A stretch of DNA of 8,183 bases from Synergistaceae bacterium. Lineage in GTDB: Bacteria > Synergistota > Synergistia > Synergistales > Aminobacteriaceae. Positions 5,896-8,183 of this stretch are shown here, piece by piece. The notes beneath the pieces were generated by a model. That model had not been told where the DNA came from, ran no database searches, and saw only the letters and a program-made list of their open reading frames with translations. Where the stretch lies: the NCBI GenBank assembly GCA_017475805.1, contig JAFVEW010000225.1, positions 1 to 8,183 of the forward strand, read 5' to 3'. Positions within the stretch are counted from its first letter, which is position 1. Every line of letters begins with the position of its first letter. Made by a program: the position numbers and the translations under genes.

Positions 5896-6885
5896 ATGAA
5901 AAATAAATTCAAAGTTTTAACAATTCTTGCGTTAAGTCTTTGTTTAGTTGCGCCTGCTTATTCACTTGATGAAGACGATATGCCCGACACAGCAACTTTA
6001 TCGGCCAATCGAATGAGATTTGATGCTCAAACAGGAGATTTTTTAGCTGACGGTGATGTGAGAATACACGCTGGTGAACTTGACGTTGAAGCCCCTGTAG
6101 GCTCAGGCAACATTGACAGACGTGAAGTAAATTTTGATGAAGGCATCAAGGCCTCAGGCAAGTGGCAAGGCGATAAAATTGATTTACGTGCGGGACAATT
6201 AGCTCTTACATTCAACGATGTTCCGACCTGTAAATTCAAAAACGGCGTTCGAGGCGGTTATGGCCCAATGAAAATTGATTCAGATGGTTTGACCATTATC
6301 GGCGTCGGTGGCCTTCAAGAACCTACAGCTACAGACACTCACACGAAATTTAGCATCGCTAATGTCAGAAACTTAGAAGACACTTCACGAGGCTTAACTT
6401 TCAGCGCGTCTTCAGTCGAAGGAATGTTAATGAACGGTTCTGTTCAAGAAATGACGGCTGACAAAAAAATTTCAATAAAAGGCAAACCTAAATCAAAAGG
6501 CGAGGCTGTTAGCTTAAAAGGCGACCACGCTGTTTATTCTCTCGAACGAGGAAGCGTCGTCGTGAGCGGTCATGTCGTTGCTGTGCAAGGCGGAAGAACT
6601 TTAAGAAGCGACTCGGTCGTTTACTTCCCTGACCAAAACAGAGTAGAAGCTTTAGGAGGTTTAACACGTGAGAAAAACGGCGTAGTCAGTGCTGACAGAG
6701 CAGAAATTACGATTGATTTATCCCGTGAAAATTCAAGCGGCTTCTCTAAGCCACAACCGAAAAAAGTTGAAACTCAAGAGAAAAAATCAAGCGGCGAAAA
6801 ACAAGAAATTAAATTAAAAACTAAACACACTAACTCTAAAAAATCTAATAAATCTAATTCAAAGTCGAGGCAAAAATCTAAATGA
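5896..6885 (+). CDS. LptA/OstA-domain periplasmic protein with basic C-terminal tail
   Basis: A 329-residue exported protein. A Sec signal peptide spans residues 1 to about 23 (hydrophobic [13 protein letters not shown], then AYS). Residues about 33-105 form an OstA-type beta-repeat region ([25 protein letters not shown]), and a second one lies at about 205-270 ([19 protein letters not shown], then [20 protein letters not shown]). LptA forms the periplasmic bridge carrying LPS from the LptB2FGC complex to LptD. This protein is much longer than E. coli LptA (185 residues) and ends in a Lys/Ser/Asn-rich tail, residues about 284-329, with 15 lysines. The ATG has a GGAG 11 bases upstream that overlaps the previous stop, and the 3' end overlaps lptB by ATGA. 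The identity as the functional LptA is a strong inference from the domain and lptB linkage; an LptC-like or LptD N-domain role is the alternative. Confidence 0.85.
   Translation: MKNKFKVLTILALSLCLVAPAYSLDEDDMPDTATLSANRMRFDAQTGDFLADGDVRIHAGELDVEAPVGSGNIDRREVNFDEGIKASGKWQGDKIDLRAGQLALTFNDVPTCKFKNGVRGGYGPMKIDSDGLTIIGVGGLQEPTATDTHTKFSIANVRNLEDTSRGLTFSASSVEGMLMNGSVQEMTADKKISIKGKPKSKGEAVSLKGDHAVYSLERGSVVVSGHVVAVQGGRTLRSDSVVYFPDQNRVEALGGLTREKNGVVSADRAEITIDLSRENSSGFSKPQPKKVETQEKKSSGEKQEIKLKTKHTNSKKSNKSNSKSRQKSK
6745..6882 (+). other. Low-complexity Lys/Ser-rich tail coding segment of the LptA-like gene
   Basis: Codons 284-329 encode a strongly basic, probably disordered tail with 15 Lys in 46 residues, ending in KSRQKSK. 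The DNA is A-rich with short imperfect repeats of AAATCTAAT around 6840-6860. It also holds the GAGG (6867-6870) that lies 11 bases before the lptB ATG, so this segment doubles as the lptB ribosome-binding region. Confidence 0.7.
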
Positions 6886-7625
6886 ACACTCTCACCGCTT
6901 CGGACTTAAGAAAAGAATATAGCGGGCGGCTCGTTGTCGGCGGAGTCAGTCTGAAAGTCAACGCTGGTGAAGTCGTCGGACTGCTCGGACCTAACGGTGC
7001 AGGAAAAACAACATCCTTCTATATGATAGTGGGATTAATTAAGCCGGACGCTGGGAAAGTTCTTTTAGACTCTGACGACATTACTAACTTAGCTGTCTAT
7101 CAGCGCGCCCGCTCCGGAATTGGATATTTGCCTCAAGAGGCTTCTGTTTTTAGAAATTTAACAGTTCGCGAAAATATTAATTTAGTCTGGGAAGAGACAG
7201 GACAGCGTCGTAAAGCAAACGAACTCACTGATGAGTTACTGCGCGAATTTAAGATAACTCACATTGCAGATACTAAAGGCTATTCACTTTCAGGCGGAGA
7301 GAGACGAAGAGTCGAAATCGCAAGGGCTTTGACTTTGAAACCTAAATTTATTTTGCTTGACGAACCTTTCAGCGGTATCGATCCTATCGCAGTTGCTGAT
7401 ATTCAATCTATGATTCAAGATTTGAAATCGCAAGGCTATGGAGTTTTAATCACTGACCATAACGTCCGAGAGACTCTTTCAATTACAGATAGAACTTATT
7501 TAATTCACGACGGCGAAATATTTTTATCTGGAACTCCCGAAAAAATCGTAGGCAATGAGTTAGCCCGGAAATTCTATTTAGGCGAAAACTTTGAATGGGA
7601 AGGGCATAAAAACAATCAGGATTGA
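6882..7625 (+). CDS. lptB: LPS export ABC transporter ATPase LptB
   Basis: A 247-residue ABC ATPase of normal LptB length. Walker A is GPNGAGKT (36-43), the Q-loop glutamine is Q85 in [15 protein letters not shown], the signature is LSGGERRR (136-143), Walker B is FILLDEP (156-162) with catalytic E161, the D-loop is SGID (164-167), and the switch histidine is H193. [23 protein letters not shown] and TDHNVRETL separate LptB from other ABC proteins such as the amino-acid LivF/LivG group. It dimerises at the inner face of the cytoplasmic membrane, binds the LptF/LptG permeases and powers LPS extraction. Its ATG overlaps the stop of the LptA-like gene by 4 bases, a strong sign of translational coupling. 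LptF, LptG and LptC are not in the window. Confidence 0.96.
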   Translation: MNTLTASDLRKEYSGRLVVGGVSLKVNAGEVVGLLGPNGAGKTTSFYMIVGLIKPDAGKVLLDSDDITNLAVYQRARSGIGYLPQEASVFRNLTVRENINLVWEETGQRRKANELTDELLREFKITHIADTKGYSLSGGERRRVEIARALTLKPKFILLDEPFSGIDPIAVADIQSMIQDLKSQGYGVLITDHNVRETLSITDRTYLIHDGEIFLSGTPEKIVGNELARKFYLGENFEWEGHKNNQD

Positions 7626-7651
7626 GAAATTAAGGGGGACTAAGAATCATC

Positions 7652-8183
7652 ATGGAAATTAAAGAAACTTTATTTGAAATTTTAATTAACGGCGTGAAAA
7701 ATTTCGGTGCTGAGATTGTCGCTGGAATATTGTTGTTTGTTTTTGGGGTTTTGTTTTCCAAATGGCGTTCTTGGGTCAAGGAAGAAGAGACAACAGACCC
7801 TAAAAAGCAATTTGAGTTAGGCAATAAAAATTACGAGAAGAAATATTACGGCAAAGCAGTCAAATGGTACATCAAAGCTGCTGAACAAGAAAATATTGAC
7901 GCTCAGCTTAAACTCGGCTTTATGTATGAAAATGGCGATGGAGTAGAGCAGGACGATAAGGAAGCGGCTAAATGGTATCGCAGAGCAGCTGAACGTGAAG
8001 ATACTCAGGCTCAACTTAAACTTGGAGACATGTATTACAGCGGCAAAGGAGTAAAAAAAGATTACGAAGAAGCAGCTCACTGGTACCGCAAAGCCGCCGA
8101 TCAGGGAAATGTTGATGCTCAATGTAATCTTGGGTTTATGTATCGAAAAGGTGAAGGAGTAAGACAAAATTACGAGGAGGCTA
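7652..8183 (+). CDS. Membrane-anchored Sel1-repeat protein, N-terminal part (open at right edge)
   Basis: The frame stays open from the ATG at 7652 to the last base, giving 177 codons and continuing outside. A single hydrophobic segment at about residues 19-36 (ending FGVLFSKW) should anchor it in the cytoplasmic membrane; a basic, then acidic linker (about 37-50) follows. From residue 51 there is a TPR-like helix pair (FELGNKNYEKKYYGKAVKWY), then two full 36-residue Sel1 repeats at 84-119 and 120-155 and part of a third from 156. Each has AQxxLGxMY, a GxGV turn and EAAxWYRKAA. Sel1 repeats are protein-interaction solenoids; no partner can be named. GGGGG at 7634-7638 lies 13 bases before the ATG and is the likely ribosome site, since TAA at 7631-7633 closes the frame upstream. 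The 26-base gap after lptB allows cotranscription. Confidence 0.88.
   Translation, partial: MEIKETLFEILINGVKNFGAEIVAGILLFVFGVLFSKWRSWVKEEETTDPKKQFELGNKNYEKKYYGKAVKWYIKAAEQENIDAQLKLGFMYENGDGVEQDDKEAAKWYRRAAEREDTQAQLKLGDMYYSGKGVKKDYEEAAHWYRKAADQGNVDAQCNLGFMYRKGEGVRQNYEEA
7901..8183 (+). repeat. Imperfect 108-bp tandem repeats encoding Sel1 units
   Basis: Two full units, 7901-8008 and 8009-8116, and a partial one from 8117 to the edge follow a 36-codon period. They match mainly at the protein level (AQxxLGxMY, GxGV, EAAxWYRKAA) and have diverged at synonymous positions, so this is an old coding duplication rather than a recent expansion. Confidence 0.8.

Noticed and set aside
7630..7824. Short minus-strand open frame over the start of the Sel1 gene
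   Set aside because: Antisense to the membrane anchor and SD of a well-supported gene, with no motif of its own.
7817..8167. Open frame of 116 codons on the minus strand across the Sel1 repeats
   Set aside because: It lies antisense to an intact repeat protein; its repetitive hydrophobic translation is the mirror of the 108-bp repeats, with no SD or family similarity.
1..8183. Mobile element, CRISPR, tRNA/rRNA, phage or defence island
   Set aside because: No terminal inverted repeats, transposase or integrase motifs, spaced direct repeats or RNA gene landmarks were seen; gene content is housekeeping and envelope.

Overview
The window looks like ordinary chromosomal housekeeping DNA from an AT-rich, diderm (outer-membrane) bacterium. 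The evidence for an outer membrane is a complete LptB ATPase joined by a 4-base overlap to an OstA/LptA-domain protein, plus a GT-C-type lipid-linked sugar transferase. Genes are tightly packed, several have purine-rich Shine-Dalgarno (SD) sites, and GTG and TTG starts occur. A gut or rumen member of the Synergistota, or another AT-rich diderm such as a Negativicute, would fit. This is inference from gene style only; nothing in the window fixes the taxon.

Left part, minus strand (about 1-5516): six genes run in one direction with gaps of 3, 45, 26, 20 and 9 bases, as in one transcription unit. In transcription order they are an isochorismatase-family hydrolase (GTG start), an ArnT/PMT-like membrane glycosyltransferase (TTG start, same frame as the preceding stop), an unrecognised secreted protein of 241 residues, UDP-glucose 4-epimerase (galE), a two-PAS GGDEF protein whose active site is degenerate, and the first 80 codons of the 16S rRNA dimethyltransferase rsmA/ksgA, cut by the window edge.

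Right part, plus strand (about 5595-8183): a small CPYC glutaredoxin-like protein, the LptA/OstA-like periplasmic protein with a long Lys/Ser-rich tail, LptB, and the start of a membrane-anchored Sel1-repeat protein that is open at the right edge. The two sets diverge from a 78-84 base AT-rich region (5517-5600) in which candidate -10 boxes for the two directions overlap.

Functional theme: UDP-galactose supply (GalE), a lipid-linked sugar transferase and the Lpt export parts suggest an envelope/lipopolysaccharide neighbourhood, with unrelated housekeeping genes (rsmA, isochorismatase, glutaredoxin) interleaved. I see no mobile element, CRISPR array, tRNA, rRNA, phage gene or defence system, and no convincing new system. 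The best leads are the degenerate GGDEF protein, the unknown secreted protein, the divergent glycosyltransferase and the tailed LptA-like protein without an adjacent LptC. No stretch over 300 bases lacks a gene.
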